A stretch of DNA of 64,000 nt, from assembly GCA_937128795.1 (NCBI GenBank), contig CAKZMQ010000007.1, positions 248,001-312,000 on the forward strand. The letters run 5' to 3'. Position 1 is the stretch's first letter. Each line of letters starts with the position of its first letter. This stretch comes from an uncultured Solirubrobacterales bacterium. Lineage in GTDB: Bacteria; Actinomycetota; Thermoleophilia; Solirubrobacterales; JACPNS01. Of the stretch, positions 10,764 to 19,784 are shown piece by piece. The translations under genes and the position numbers were made by a program. A model generated the notes under the pieces. That model was not told where the DNA came from. It searched no databases and saw only the letters and a list, made by a program, of their open reading frames with translations.

Positions 10764-12985
10764 GCTCCCGCCCCTACCCGTTTTGTGATCGGCGCGTAGT
10801 CAGCAATGAATTTTCGCTCGGATCCATCCTCAGAGAATCGCACGACGATCATGTTGCCGGGTTCAACTCCGATCACGATGCCTTCGCCGAAGTTCGCATG
10901 CTCGACGTCGTCGCCGGCCTTGAATCGCGCCATCGGCAGCGAAGCGCCCGAACCGGCGGAGGCCTTGAAACCGCCGGCGGCGGCACCCCCGGCCGACTTC
11001 GACCCGCGGCTGTACGAGCCGCCGTTGCTTGTTTCGACCGCGACATCGGCGTGCTCGGCGGGGATCTCATCGATGAAACGGGAGGGTTCGTTCCAGCCGG
11101 TCTCTCCGAACAGCATCCGCCGGGCGGCGTGGGTCAGATACAGATTCTGTCGTGCTCGCGTGATGCCGACGTAACAAAGGCGGCGTTCCTCCTCGATGTC
11201 ACCCGAATCGACCGCGCGTGAGTGCGGGAAGATGCCCTCCTCGACGCCAATCATGAACACGACCGGAAACTCAAGACCCTTCGCGTTGTGCAGCGTCATC
11301 AGCGTGATCTGTCCCTCGTCGTCCTTGATCGCGTCCTGATCCGAGAACAGCGCGACCTGTTGGAGGAACGCCTCCAGCCCGGCGTCGTCGTCGCCTACGG
11401 CGTTGAGGTCGTATTCGCGAGCCAGTCCGACCAACTCTGCGAGGTTCTCCAGCCGTCCCTCGGACTCGATCGTCGACTCCGCCCTCAGCGCGTCGGCGTA
11501 TCCACTCTCGTTGATCACGGCCTCGAGGATGTCTCCGACGTGTTTCTCCGTGGCGGCTTTGTCTTGAAGTGCCGCGAATATCTCGGAAAATCTCGCGAGC
11601 GACTTCAACGCCGCACCACCGAGCCCGGGCACCTCTTCGGCACGACCAACCAACTCAAGTACGGGTTCGCCGGTCGTGTTCGCATGGGCCAACAGGCGAT
11701 CGACGGTCGTCTTGCCGATGCCGCGACGGGGCACGTTGATGATCCTTTGTAGAGATACCTGGTCGTTCGGGTTGGCGAGCATCGTCAGATAGGCGATCGC
11801 GTCCTTGACCTCGGCGCGCTCATAGAAGCGCGTGCCGCCGATCACCTGGTACGGCATCCGGTAACGGACCAGCGTGTCTTCGAGCACCCGCGACTGCGCG
11901 TTCGTTCGATAAAAAACCGCGATGTCGGTGTTGGCGATCCCGTTCTCGGTCAGACGCTGAATCTCCCCCGCAACGAATCGCGCCTCCTCATGCTCATCGG
12001 TGAGCTGCCGAATCTTGATCTGATCGCCAAGCGGGCCGTCGGTCCATAGTTTCTTGCCTTTGCGTCCACTGTTTCGGGAAACGACTGCGTGGGCGGCGTC
12101 GAGGATGCGACCAGTTGAGCGGTAGTTCTGCTCGAGCTTGATGACCGCCGCATCCGGGAAGTCTTTTTCGAAGTCCATGATGTTGCGCACGTCGGCACCG
12201 CGGAATCCATAGATCGACTGATCGTCGTCCCCGACGACGACAAGATTGCGGTGCTTGTGGGCGAGAAGTTCGACCCATTTGTACTGGGCCGCGTTGGTGT
12301 CCTGGTACTCGTCGACGAGGATGTGCTGAAAGACGCCCTGGTAGCGCTCGAGCACCTCGGGAAAGGTCTCCCATAGCTCGACGCTTCTGAGCAGTAGGTC
12401 GTCGAAGTCCATCGCGTTCATTTCGCGCAGACGGCGCTCGTAGGTCTCGTACGCGGCAGCGGCCACCTCATCGACGACGCCGTCGACGTGCTGGGCAAAC
12501 ACGGTCGCATTCATCAATTGATTCTTTGCGCGAGAGATGATCGACTGAATCAAGCGGGGCGGATAACGCTTGGTGTCAACCTCGCGCGCCTCCAGGCACT
12601 GACGCACGAGTCGCTGCGAATCGGCCGAGTCGTAGATCGTGTAACCACTCGTGTATCCGAACCGTTCTGCCTCGGCGCGCAGAATCCGCGCGCAGGCAGA
12701 GTGAAACGTCGTCAACCACATCGCTCGCGCTCGCGGCCCGACCAACTTCTCGGCTCGCTCGCGCATCTCTTTGGCGGCCTTGTTCGTGAAGGTGATCGCC
12801 AGGATCTGCTCCGGTCTGGCATCGCCGCTTTGCACGAGGTGGGCGATGCGGTGCGTGAGTACCCGCGTCTTGCCCGAACCGGCTCCGGCGAGGATCAGCA
12901 GCGGGCCACCGCTGTGCAGCACAGCGGCCTTTTGTGGCTCGTTGAGTCCAGCTGTCAGATCAGTATCGGCAAAGAGTTGAGCCAC
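10760..12985 (-). CDS. pcrA: UvrD/PcrA-family DNA helicase
   Basis: Walker A LAGAGSGKTRVLTHRIAHL, LVDEYQDTN, VVGDDDQSIYGFRGAD, TLHNAKGLEFPVVFMIGVEEG. Confidence 0.95.
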   Translation of the reverse strand: MAQLFADTDLTAGLNEPQKAAVLHSGGPLLILAGAGSGKTRVLTHRIAHLVQSGDARPEQILAITFTNKAAKEMRERAEKLVGPRARAMWLTTFHSACARILRAEAERFGYTSGYTIYDSADSQRLVRQCLEAREVDTKRYPPRLIQSIISRAKNQLMNATVFAQHVDGVVDEVAAAAYETYERRLREMNAMDFDDLLLRSVELWETFPEVLERYQGVFQHILVDEYQDTNAAQYKWVELLAHKHRNLVVVGDDDQSIYGFRGADVRNIMDFEKDFPDAAVIKLEQNYRSTGRILDAAHAVVSRNSGRKGKKLWTDGPLGDQIKIRQLTDEHEEARFVAGEIQRLTENGIANTDIAVFYRTNAQSRVLEDTLVRYRMPYQVIGGTRFYERAEVKDAIAYLTMLANPNDQVSLQRIINVPRRGIGKTTVDRLLAHANTTGEPVLELVGRAEEVPGLGGAALKSLARFSEIFAALQDKAATEKHVGDILEAVINESGYADALRAESTIESEGRLENLAELVGLAREYDLNAVGDDDAGLEAFLQQVALFSDQDAIKDDEGQITLMTLHNAKGLEFPVVFMIGVEEGIFPHSRAVDSGDIEEERRLCYVGITRARQNLYLTHAARRMLFGETGWNEPSRFIDEIPAEHADVAVETSNGGSYSRGSKSAGGAAAGGFKASAGSGASLPMARFKAGDDVEHANFGEGIVIGVEPGNMIVVRFSEDGSERKFIADYAPITKRVGAGA

Positions 12986-13083
12986 TCATCGAGCATAGCC
13001 CTGCCTTCGGAGCCGCGATTCGCGATGAATTTCGTTCATTTCGCGCACGACCATCACATCATTTCGTGTAGAGTTCGCTCCGG

Positions 13084-14034
13084 ATGAGCGACCTCGCCAA
13101 ACCATTGCACGGCACCGAACCGGACACGGTCGATGAATGGGCTGCCGCGATCGACGAGTCGTGGGACTCATTCGATTGGGAGCCGCACGAGAAGTCCGCA
13201 AGCGTTGACGGTCGAAAGATCAACTACGTCGAACTCGGCGACCCGACGAAGCCCGTGCTGCTGTTCATCCACGGAATCATGGGCACGTGGCGCAATTGGA
13301 TATTCAACCTCCTGCCTTTCTGCGATCGCTACCGCGTGATTGCACTCGACCTCCCGGGATTCGGCGACTCGGAGATGCCGGCAGACAAGTTGACGATGGA
13401 GAACTACGCCAAAGCGGTCAAGGGCTTCTGCGACAACCTCGGTATTCAGCAAGTGACGCTGATCGGCAACTCGATGGGTGGATTGATCGGCGCGCTGGTC
13501 GCGAAATCAACACCGGAATTGCTGCACAAGCTCGTTCTGGTAGATGCCGCGGGGTTCTCGACCGCCAATCGCTACCTGCGCCGGATTACCCGCTACCGCC
13601 GGTTCTTGAACGCCTTCTTCGCCTTCGGCTACCTGATTCGCAAAGTCATCGCTGCCAACAAATATCTCGCCGCCGCCTTCACCAAGATCGTGCTGTGGCG
13701 CCCGATGAACATAAGCTCGGAGCTGATTCTGGTGTTGTTGTCCGGAATCGGAAAACCCGGCTTCGTTGATGCCGCGCGCTCGATCGCCTTTACACGAATC
13801 GATCGCGCCCCCGGTGAGATCACGACCGAGACGATGATCATCTGGGGTCGCAATGACAGCCTGATTCCGAAGCGCGATGCGTTTCGCTACGCAAAGATGT
13901 TGCCTGATGCCCGCCTGGAGCTGATGGAAGACACCGGACACATTCCGATGTTCGAGACGCCCGATGACTTCAACGCGTTGATCGAAGACTTCGCCGCCGG
14001 CGAGATCGCCGCGACTGCGTCGTCAGCGGCCTGA
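13084..14034 (+). CDS. Alpha/beta hydrolase
   Basis: LLFIHGIMGTWRNW, GNSMGG nucleophile elbow, terminal GHIPMFE. Confidence 0.85.
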   Translation: MSDLAKPLHGTEPDTVDEWAAAIDESWDSFDWEPHEKSASVDGRKINYVELGDPTKPVLLFIHGIMGTWRNWIFNLLPFCDRYRVIALDLPGFGDSEMPADKLTMENYAKAVKGFCDNLGIQQVTLIGNSMGGLIGALVAKSTPELLHKLVLVDAAGFSTANRYLRRITRYRRFLNAFFAFGYLIRKVIAANKYLAAAFTKIVLWRPMNISSELILVLLSGIGKPGFVDAARSIAFTRIDRAPGEITTETMIIWGRNDSLIPKRDAFRYAKMLPDARLELMEDTGHIPMFETPDDFNALIEDFAAGEIAATASSAA

Positions 14035-14053
14035 GACGCCGTCGGCGAAGCCG

Positions 14054-14782
14054 TCAGCCGCCGGTAGGGTCGTGACCTTTGCGTCGTTTCAGCGGTCGCA
14101 CGTTGCCGCGCTGATCAGGCGGTTCTTCGCCGCGTAGATCAGCGAGCTCGCCTTCGAGCTCACGTAGCTTCGCCGAAAGACCGGCCAACGCGTCGGCGAC
14201 CGGGTCGGGCAGATGGATCCAGTCCGTGTCGGGACCCTCTTCAAGTTGCTCGCCGTTGACGCGCACGGGATGGCCGGGATTTCCGACCACCGTCGTGTTC
14301 GGTGGGACGTCGTGGATCACGACAGAATTTGCGCCAATCTTCGCCCCATGACCAATGCGAATCGGGCCGAGCAGCTTCGCGCCCGATCCGACAGTCACGT
14401 TGTCTTCGACCGTCGGGTGGCGTTTACCCGGTTCGAGGCCCGTACCGCCCAGAGTCACGCCCTGGTAGAGCGTGACGTTGTCGCCGATCTCCGCCGTCTC
14501 GCCGATCACCACCCCGGCGCCGTGGTCGATGAAAAAGTTCTCGCCGACGCGTGCTCGTGGATGGATCTCGACGCCGGTGACGATGCGGGCGAAATACGCG
14601 ATTACGCGCGGCAGTAGCGGAATGCCCGCCGCGTCGATGCGGTGTGCGACGCGATGGAACAGAATTGCGTGAACGCCGTTGTACGTAGCGAACACCTCGA
14701 TGCGACCAAGACCGCGCGAAGCTGGGTCGCGAGCCTGCGCTGCGGCGATGTCCTGGCGGATTTCCTGCAGAAAGCTGGTCAT
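14054..14782 (-). CDS. cysE: Serine O-acetyltransferase with extended C-terminus ending ...KGHDPTGG
   Basis: Hexapeptide-repeat LbH fold GVEIHPRARVGENFFIDHGAGVVIGETAEIGDNVTLYQGVTLGGTG. Confidence 0.92.
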   Translation of the reverse strand: MTSFLQEIRQDIAAAQARDPASRGLGRIEVFATYNGVHAILFHRVAHRIDAAGIPLLPRVIAYFARIVTGVEIHPRARVGENFFIDHGAGVVIGETAEIGDNVTLYQGVTLGGTGLEPGKRHPTVEDNVTVGSGAKLLGPIRIGHGAKIGANSVVIHDVPPNTTVVGNPGHPVRVNGEQLEEGPDTDWIHLPDPVADALAGLSAKLRELEGELADLRGEEPPDQRGNVRPLKRRKGHDPTGG

Positions 14783-14827
14783 GACGATTACTCCGGCGCG
14801 CTCGACTGCGCACAGAAGGGTTCTCGA

Positions 14828-15529
14828 CTACACGGTATCGGCGGCTGAGCCAGCCGTGCAGATGCAATCGTCGCTGCAGGCGATCGGTCGTTCGCTCCAG
14901 GCGCTTGACGAGGCTTCGTATTCGCGTAACAACGTCGAATCGAATCGGCCGGACGATTTCAGGATCTGTATTGCTGCGGCCGCCTGATGCGCGGCGATGA
15001 CTCCCGCGTGCGTTGGATCGGCCAACGTCGTAGTCCCCCCGTTTTCCGGCGGACCGTCTGGGTCTGACTCCTCGACGAATTCTCGGAGACAGCTTTTGGT
15101 GACCACCGGCTTCCACCAACCGCCGTCTGCAGTCACTGCCCCACTGACCAACCGCACGTCGCCGCGTAGGCAAGCATCGTTGACCAGCAATCGTGCTGCA
15201 TCGTTGTCGGTGCAGTCGATCACGACACCGGCGTCCTTGACGATCAAATCGGCGTTGTTTTCATCAAGAAACGCTGGAAACGGCTCGGCATGTACCTCGG
15301 CGTCGATCATGCCGAGTTTCACTGCAAGACCATCGGCCTTGCCGCCGCCGAGGTCCGGGCGAAAGGTCAGCGGCCCAGAACGGAGGTCCGGTTCCTCGAC
15401 GAAAGCGCCATCGATCAGGCCGATGCGACCAATTCCTGCCGCCGCGAGGTAGGCGGCGACAACGGTTCCGCGCGCGCCCAGGCCGATAACCAAAGCGTGT
15501 TTTTGGCGAAGATCCACCGAGCCGTTCAC
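14828..15529 (-). CDS. E1/ThiF/MoeB-like adenylyltransferase family protein
   Basis: [35 protein letters not shown]...[20 protein letters not shown]; likely GTG start at 15529 giving a GTGA overlap with the cysK stop; C-terminal CSDDCIC. Confidence 0.8.
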   Translation of the reverse strand: MNGSVDLRQKHALVIGLGARGTVVAAYLAAAGIGRIGLIDGAFVEEPDLRSGPLTFRPDLGGGKADGLAVKLGMIDAEVHAEPFPAFLDENNADLIVKDAGVVIDCTDNDAARLLVNDACLRGDVRLVSGAVTADGGWWKPVVTKSCLREFVEESDPDGPPENGGTTTLADPTHAGVIAAHQAAAAIQILKSSGRFDSTLLREYEASSSAWSERPIACSDDCICTAGSAADTV

Positions 15530-16452
15530 GGAGTGAAGAACGGTGTCGACACGTAGCGCTCGCCGGTATCGGGAATCACGGTGACGATCAGTTTGCCTTT
15601 TGACTCCGGGCGCGCTGCGACGTCGAGTGCGGCGCGAACCGCTGCACCACCGGAGATTCCGCAACTTATTCCCTCCAGTCGGGAGACGTCTCTCGCGGTC
15701 TCGACCGCGTCCTCGTCTTCGACCGCTGTGATCTCGTCGAGCACTGCGCGATTGAGCACCGGCGGAACGAAGCCGGCGCCGATTCCCTGGATTCGATGGA
15801 TGCCGACCTTGCCGCCCGACAGCACCGGAGAAGCAGCCGGTTCGACGGCAACGACCTTCACGCCGGCCTTGCGCTCTTTCAGTCGTTCGCCGACGCCGGT
15901 GATCGTTCCGCCGGTGCCAACGCCCGCCACGAACACGTCGACTTTGCCGTCCGTGTCCGTCCAGATCTCCTCCGCGGTGGTGCGACGGTGAACGTCCGGG
16001 TTGGCCGGATTGGAGAACTGGTCCGGCAGGAAGTACCCCGAGCCGCGGCCCAGCTTTCGCGCCGCGTCGACTGCTTCACCCATTCCACCCATCGACTCGA
16101 CGATCTCGACCTTCGCGCCGTAGAGCTTGAGCAGCCCTTGCCTTTCCCGGCTCATCCCCTCCGGCAGGGTCAAGATCAAGTCGTAACCCTTCGCCGCGGC
16201 GACGAATGCGAGTGCGATGCCGGTGTTGCCGCTCGTGGCTTCGACGATCGTCGTCTTTCCGGGTTCGATTTCGCCTGATTTCTCGGCGGCCTCGATCATC
16301 GAAACGCCGATCCGATCCTTGACGCTGCCGGCCGGATTGAAGGCTTCAAGCTTCGCCACGACGGTGCCTGGGAGTCCATCGGAAAGTCGCTTGAGTTCGA
16401 CGAGCGGCGTACCGCCCATCAGATCGATGATGTCGCGCGTGATCCCGGCCAT
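15526..16452 (-). CDS. cysK: Cysteine synthase A / O-acetylserine sulfhydrylase
   Basis: [63 protein letters not shown]. Confidence 0.95.
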   Translation of the reverse strand: MAGITRDIIDLMGGTPLVELKRLSDGLPGTVVAKLEAFNPAGSVKDRIGVSMIEAAEKSGEIEPGKTTIVEATSGNTGIALAFVAAAKGYDLILTLPEGMSRERQGLLKLYGAKVEIVESMGGMGEAVDAARKLGRGSGYFLPDQFSNPANPDVHRRTTAEEIWTDTDGKVDVFVAGVGTGGTITGVGERLKERKAGVKVVAVEPAASPVLSGGKVGIHRIQGIGAGFVPPVLNRAVLDEITAVEDEDAVETARDVSRLEGISCGISGGAAVRAALDVAARPESKGKLIVTVIPDTGERYVSTPFFTP

Positions 16453-16868
16453 CAGATGTAATACATCGCGCCGCCGGACTCGGCTGTCTCGGCGGCGGCA
16501 AGCGTTGCGAGGTCGCGGTCGGCGAGCTGATCTCGCAGCGCGCCGACGATTTCTCCCCAGGGCGGGATCGCCAGTTGATCCTCGCTGATCTGGCCGTCGA
16601 GGGTTTGCACGACTTCAAGTGCGTTGATGTTCGCCGCCGGCCTGGCGAGCAGATATCCGCCCTTCACGCCGCGCCGACTGGTGACGATGTTCGCGCGCCT
16701 CAGCGAACCAAATAGCTGCTCGAGGAATTGAGCCGGAAGGTCGCGGCGACGGGCAAGCTCGCTGACCGGAATCGGATCGCCACCTTCGTGATGCGCGAGT
16801 TCAACCAGCGCCGACAGCGCATACACGGATTTTGACGTAATCGAGATCATCTGAGCCCTTGTGATCAA
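16452..16868 (-). CDS. Rrf2-family transcriptional regulator (no Fe-S cysteines; C-terminus MYYI)
   Basis: [73 protein letters not shown] overlap with cysK. Confidence 0.88.
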   Translation of the reverse strand: MITRAQMISITSKSVYALSALVELAHHEGGDPIPVSELARRRDLPAQFLEQLFGSLRRANIVTSRRGVKGGYLLARPAANINALEVVQTLDGQISEDQLAIPPWGEIVGALRDQLADRDLATLAAAETAESGGAMYYI

Positions 16869-16990
16869 GCTTACATATGCGAGCGGGGAATCCGGATCAG
16901 AGTTCCGGGTATCTGCGTCGGGCTACTTCTTCTTTCGCACGATTTCGATACTGACCGGTTTCGATGCTCTACTTGTCCTGCGGCGTCAAA

Positions 16991-17020
16991 GCAAAAGACT
17001 CCCCGCGTACGCGAGAAGCC
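16991..17020 (-). terminator. Probable rho-independent terminator downstream of the HDOD-LuxR gene
   Basis: Minus strand GGCTTCTCGCG-TA-CGCGGGGAGTC followed by TTTTGCTTTG. Confidence 0.5.
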
Positions 17021-17055
17021 TTCAGGTAAAACGGAGATCGATCTTGACGCCTGGG

Positions 17056-18204
17056 CTAAAGCCAGCCGTTCTCGGCCGCGTTCAGCACGGCCTGCGCGCG
17101 GTCCTTCACGCCCAGTTTGCCGTAAATGTTGTGCAGATGGGTCCGCACGGTGCTGGTCGAGAGGTGAAGGTTCTTCGCGATCTCTTCATAGACGTTGCCC
17201 TCTGCAAGCTGACGCAGTACGTCACTCTCGCGCGGTGACAGCGGACTTGGCGAGGTCGGACGCTTGCGATCGCCGTTGCCCGACATCGGCACTTCATAGA
17301 GGATCGATCGCAACTGGCGAACGGTGAGGCGAACGTTGCGTGATGCTTTGAGCAGTTCGTCCGGAGAGACGTCGCCGCCCTCGGCGTAGTGCGCGAGCAT
17401 GTCTGCAAGCCGGATAATCGCGGCTTCGCCGCCCTCGTCGTCGCCGTGGTGCCGCTCAATCGCGGCGGCCATGCTGTTGGGCAAACCCCACCGACGAGCA
17501 AGAACTCCGCCGACCAAAGCGTGGTCAACGCCGAGCTCGCGACGCTCGCGAAGCAGACGCTCCTGCGGCGTGCGTGCAGAGCCATGCACCTGCTGCGGGT
17601 ATCCGTCGTATGCGTACGTAAGAACGAGCTTGCCGATGTCGTGGAGCAGCGCGGTCACCAGCAACGCGTCGACGTCGCCGTCCCAGTTGATCTCACGTGC
17701 AATCCGCTCGGCGGCCTGTTGGGTGGCGATCGCGTGCAGACGGAAGCGATCGGGCGTTGAATCCCACTGCGCGGTGCGCTCGAAGAAATCGAACGTTTTC
17801 GTACGCGTAACGATTGCTTCGACGCCTCCGGGCGTGAGCACCTCGACTGCCTCGCGAGCGGTTACGACTTTGCGACGGCCTCCGGAAGCCTTGTTTGCAT
17901 AACGGATCACGGTGATTACGAGCGCGACGTCTCGTTCGATCGCCTCTACGAGATCGGTCGTGGCTTTCTCATTTCCGTTTGTCACTAGATGGAGAACGCG
18001 GTCACGCGACTCCGCGAGGGCCGGAAAGCGCTCGAGTGCCTCAAATGCGGCGGTCAGGCGATGGCCGTGGCCCTGCTGACGCTGTCCTTGGGCTCCGATA
18101 CGCGGCGGCGCCTCGTTGGAAGTTGCCTTGCTACGGGGTTCACTCGCCGGGTCGCTCTCGGTGAGTGCGCTTGCCGCAGCTTGCTGCTTTGCATTGCGTG
18201 CCAT
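17056..18204 (-). CDS. HDOD domain protein with C-terminal LuxR-type HTH
   Basis: Intact HD motifs LLHDIGKLV and IERHHGDDE; C-term SPLSPRESDVLRQLAEGNVYEEIAKNLHLSTSTVRTHLHNIYGKLGVKDRAQAVLNA. Confidence 0.85.
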   Translation of the reverse strand: MARNAKQQAAASALTESDPASEPRSKATSNEAPPRIGAQGQRQQGHGHRLTAAFEALERFPALAESRDRVLHLVTNGNEKATTDLVEAIERDVALVITVIRYANKASGGRRKVVTAREAVEVLTPGGVEAIVTRTKTFDFFERTAQWDSTPDRFRLHAIATQQAAERIAREINWDGDVDALLVTALLHDIGKLVLTYAYDGYPQQVHGSARTPQERLLRERRELGVDHALVGGVLARRWGLPNSMAAAIERHHGDDEGGEAAIIRLADMLAHYAEGGDVSPDELLKASRNVRLTVRQLRSILYEVPMSGNGDRKRPTSPSPLSPRESDVLRQLAEGNVYEEIAKNLHLSTSTVRTHLHNIYGKLGVKDRAQAVLNAAENGWL

Positions 18205-18280
18205 TGTCTGATTTCTCCAGCTTTCGACTTCCGTGCCTTAAGCGTTGGTAAAGGTTTGGCTCAACTGCGAGCCTGACCAA

Positions 18281-18307
18281 ATATCGGCAGCATCGTCGAT
18301 TTGTTTA
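18281..18307 (-). promoter_or_regulatory. Candidate sigma-28 (FliA/WhiG-type) promoter TAAA-N15-GCCGATAT
   Basis: Minus strand CTAAACAAATCGACGATGCTGCCGATAT; consensus TAAA-N15-GCCGATAA; 77 nt upstream of the HDOD-LuxR start. Confidence 0.65.
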
Positions 18308-18447
18308 GTGGAGTTGCCGACCTAAGGTCTCGGCCCCATGCCTGTCTGAGCATCCCAAATACGGGTGGCCCGGTGGTCTAGCCCCGATGTCCAGCGGGAT
18401 TGCGCTCGTGAATCGTCGCCGCCGCCTTGGCCATTGCCCTGTGGCAA

Positions 18448-19722
18448 TCAGGATGTAGAAAGCGCGGAATCGATCCTTGCGAGCGATTCTTCGCGGCCAA
18501 GCAGCTCCAGCGACTCGAAGATTCCGGGCGAGATCGTCGTTCCGCTGATCGCTACCCGAATCGGCTGAAAGACTTTGTTCGGTTTGGCGTCGAGCCTGGT
18601 CACGACCTCGCGAAGCGCCGCTTCGATTGACGGTGTGTCGAATGGTTCGGTGGTCGCGAGCGCTTCGCGAGCCGCTTGGAGTCTGCTGCGCCCTTCTTCG
18701 TCAAGGAATTTCTCCCGAGCCTTCGGATCATCGGCTGGACCGTCGAAGAAGAAACCCGCGAGTGGCCAGAAGTCGGCGAGTGTCTGGATCTTTTCGCGAC
18801 AGAGTTCGACGGCGTCGGCCAGGCCGTCTCGACCGGTGAATTTCTCGAGTCGTTCGGTCAGGTCCGCCGGTGCCAGTTCGCGTAGGTATGTGCCGTTCAT
18901 CCAGCGGAGCTTCTGTTCGTCAAAAACGGCAGAACTCTTTGATACGCGATCCAGCGAGAAAAGCTCTTTGAGTTCTTCGGTGGAGAACAACGTTTGCTTG
19001 TCGTCGTAACCCCAGCCGAGCAGCGCGAGGTAGTTGCGGACTGCCTCCGGGACGTAGCCGGCCTCCCTGAGCTCCTGGACCGACGCCGCGCCATGTCGCT
19101 TCGAAAGCTTCTTCCCGTCCGGGCCGTGCAGCAGCGGCAGGTGTGCGTAGACCGGCGGCTCGTGGCCGAGTGCGTTGAGAATCATCACTTGGCGCGGAGT
19201 GTTCGAAAGGTGGTCTTCCCCGCGGACCACGTGGGTGACGCCGCTGTCGAGGTCATCGACAGCCACCGCGAGGTTGTAGAGCGGCGAGCCGTCGGAGCGC
19301 GCGATCGTGAAGTCATCGATGTTCTCGTGTTGGAAGGTGACGTCGCCGCGGATCACGTCGTGCACCGTCGTGCTGCCTTCATCGGGAACCTTCAGCCGAG
19401 TCGAGCCTTCGAACTCGTAGGCGTGCTCGCTTTCGAGCAATTGCGCGAGCACCTCGCGGTGGCGGCCGTCCGCCGCCGCCTGCGAGATCGGGCCTTCGTC
19501 CCAGTCGATATCGAGCCACTCCAGCGCGTCGAGGATCTGCTCAACGTTCTCCTTGGTCGAACGCGCGCGGTCGGTGTCCTCGATTCGGAGGATCATCTTT
19601 CCGCCGCTTCCGCGCGCAACGAGCCAGTTGTAGAGCGCGGTTCTCGCGCCGCCGATGTGGAGTTGTCCGGTCGGCGACGGAGCAAAGCGATCGACAAGTG
19701 AGCTGTTTGCGGGAGCGGACAT
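18448..19722 (-). CDS. gltX: Glutamyl-tRNA synthetase
   Basis: VDRFAPSPTGQLHIGGARTALYNWL, KLSKRHGAASVQELREAGY; start MSAPANSS. Confidence 0.95.
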   Translation of the reverse strand: MSAPANSSLVDRFAPSPTGQLHIGGARTALYNWLVARGSGGKMILRIEDTDRARSTKENVEQILDALEWLDIDWDEGPISQAAADGRHREVLAQLLESEHAYEFEGSTRLKVPDEGSTTVHDVIRGDVTFQHENIDDFTIARSDGSPLYNLAVAVDDLDSGVTHVVRGEDHLSNTPRQVMILNALGHEPPVYAHLPLLHGPDGKKLSKRHGAASVQELREAGYVPEAVRNYLALLGWGYDDKQTLFSTEELKELFSLDRVSKSSAVFDEQKLRWMNGTYLRELAPADLTERLEKFTGRDGLADAVELCREKIQTLADFWPLAGFFFDGPADDPKAREKFLDEEGRSRLQAAREALATTEPFDTPSIEAALREVVTRLDAKPNKVFQPIRVAISGTTISPGIFESLELLGREESLARIDSALSTS

Positions 19723-19784
19723 TGGCGGCAATCCTACGCAATCACGTATTCGCAGGCCGTTGTGGTGATCTAACCTTCTCGCCG

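Noticed and set aside
18366-18440. tRNA-like stretch upstream of gltX (GGTGGTCTAGCCCC...)
   Set aside because: No consistent cloverleaf, T-loop (GGTTCGA) or acceptor pairing on either strand.
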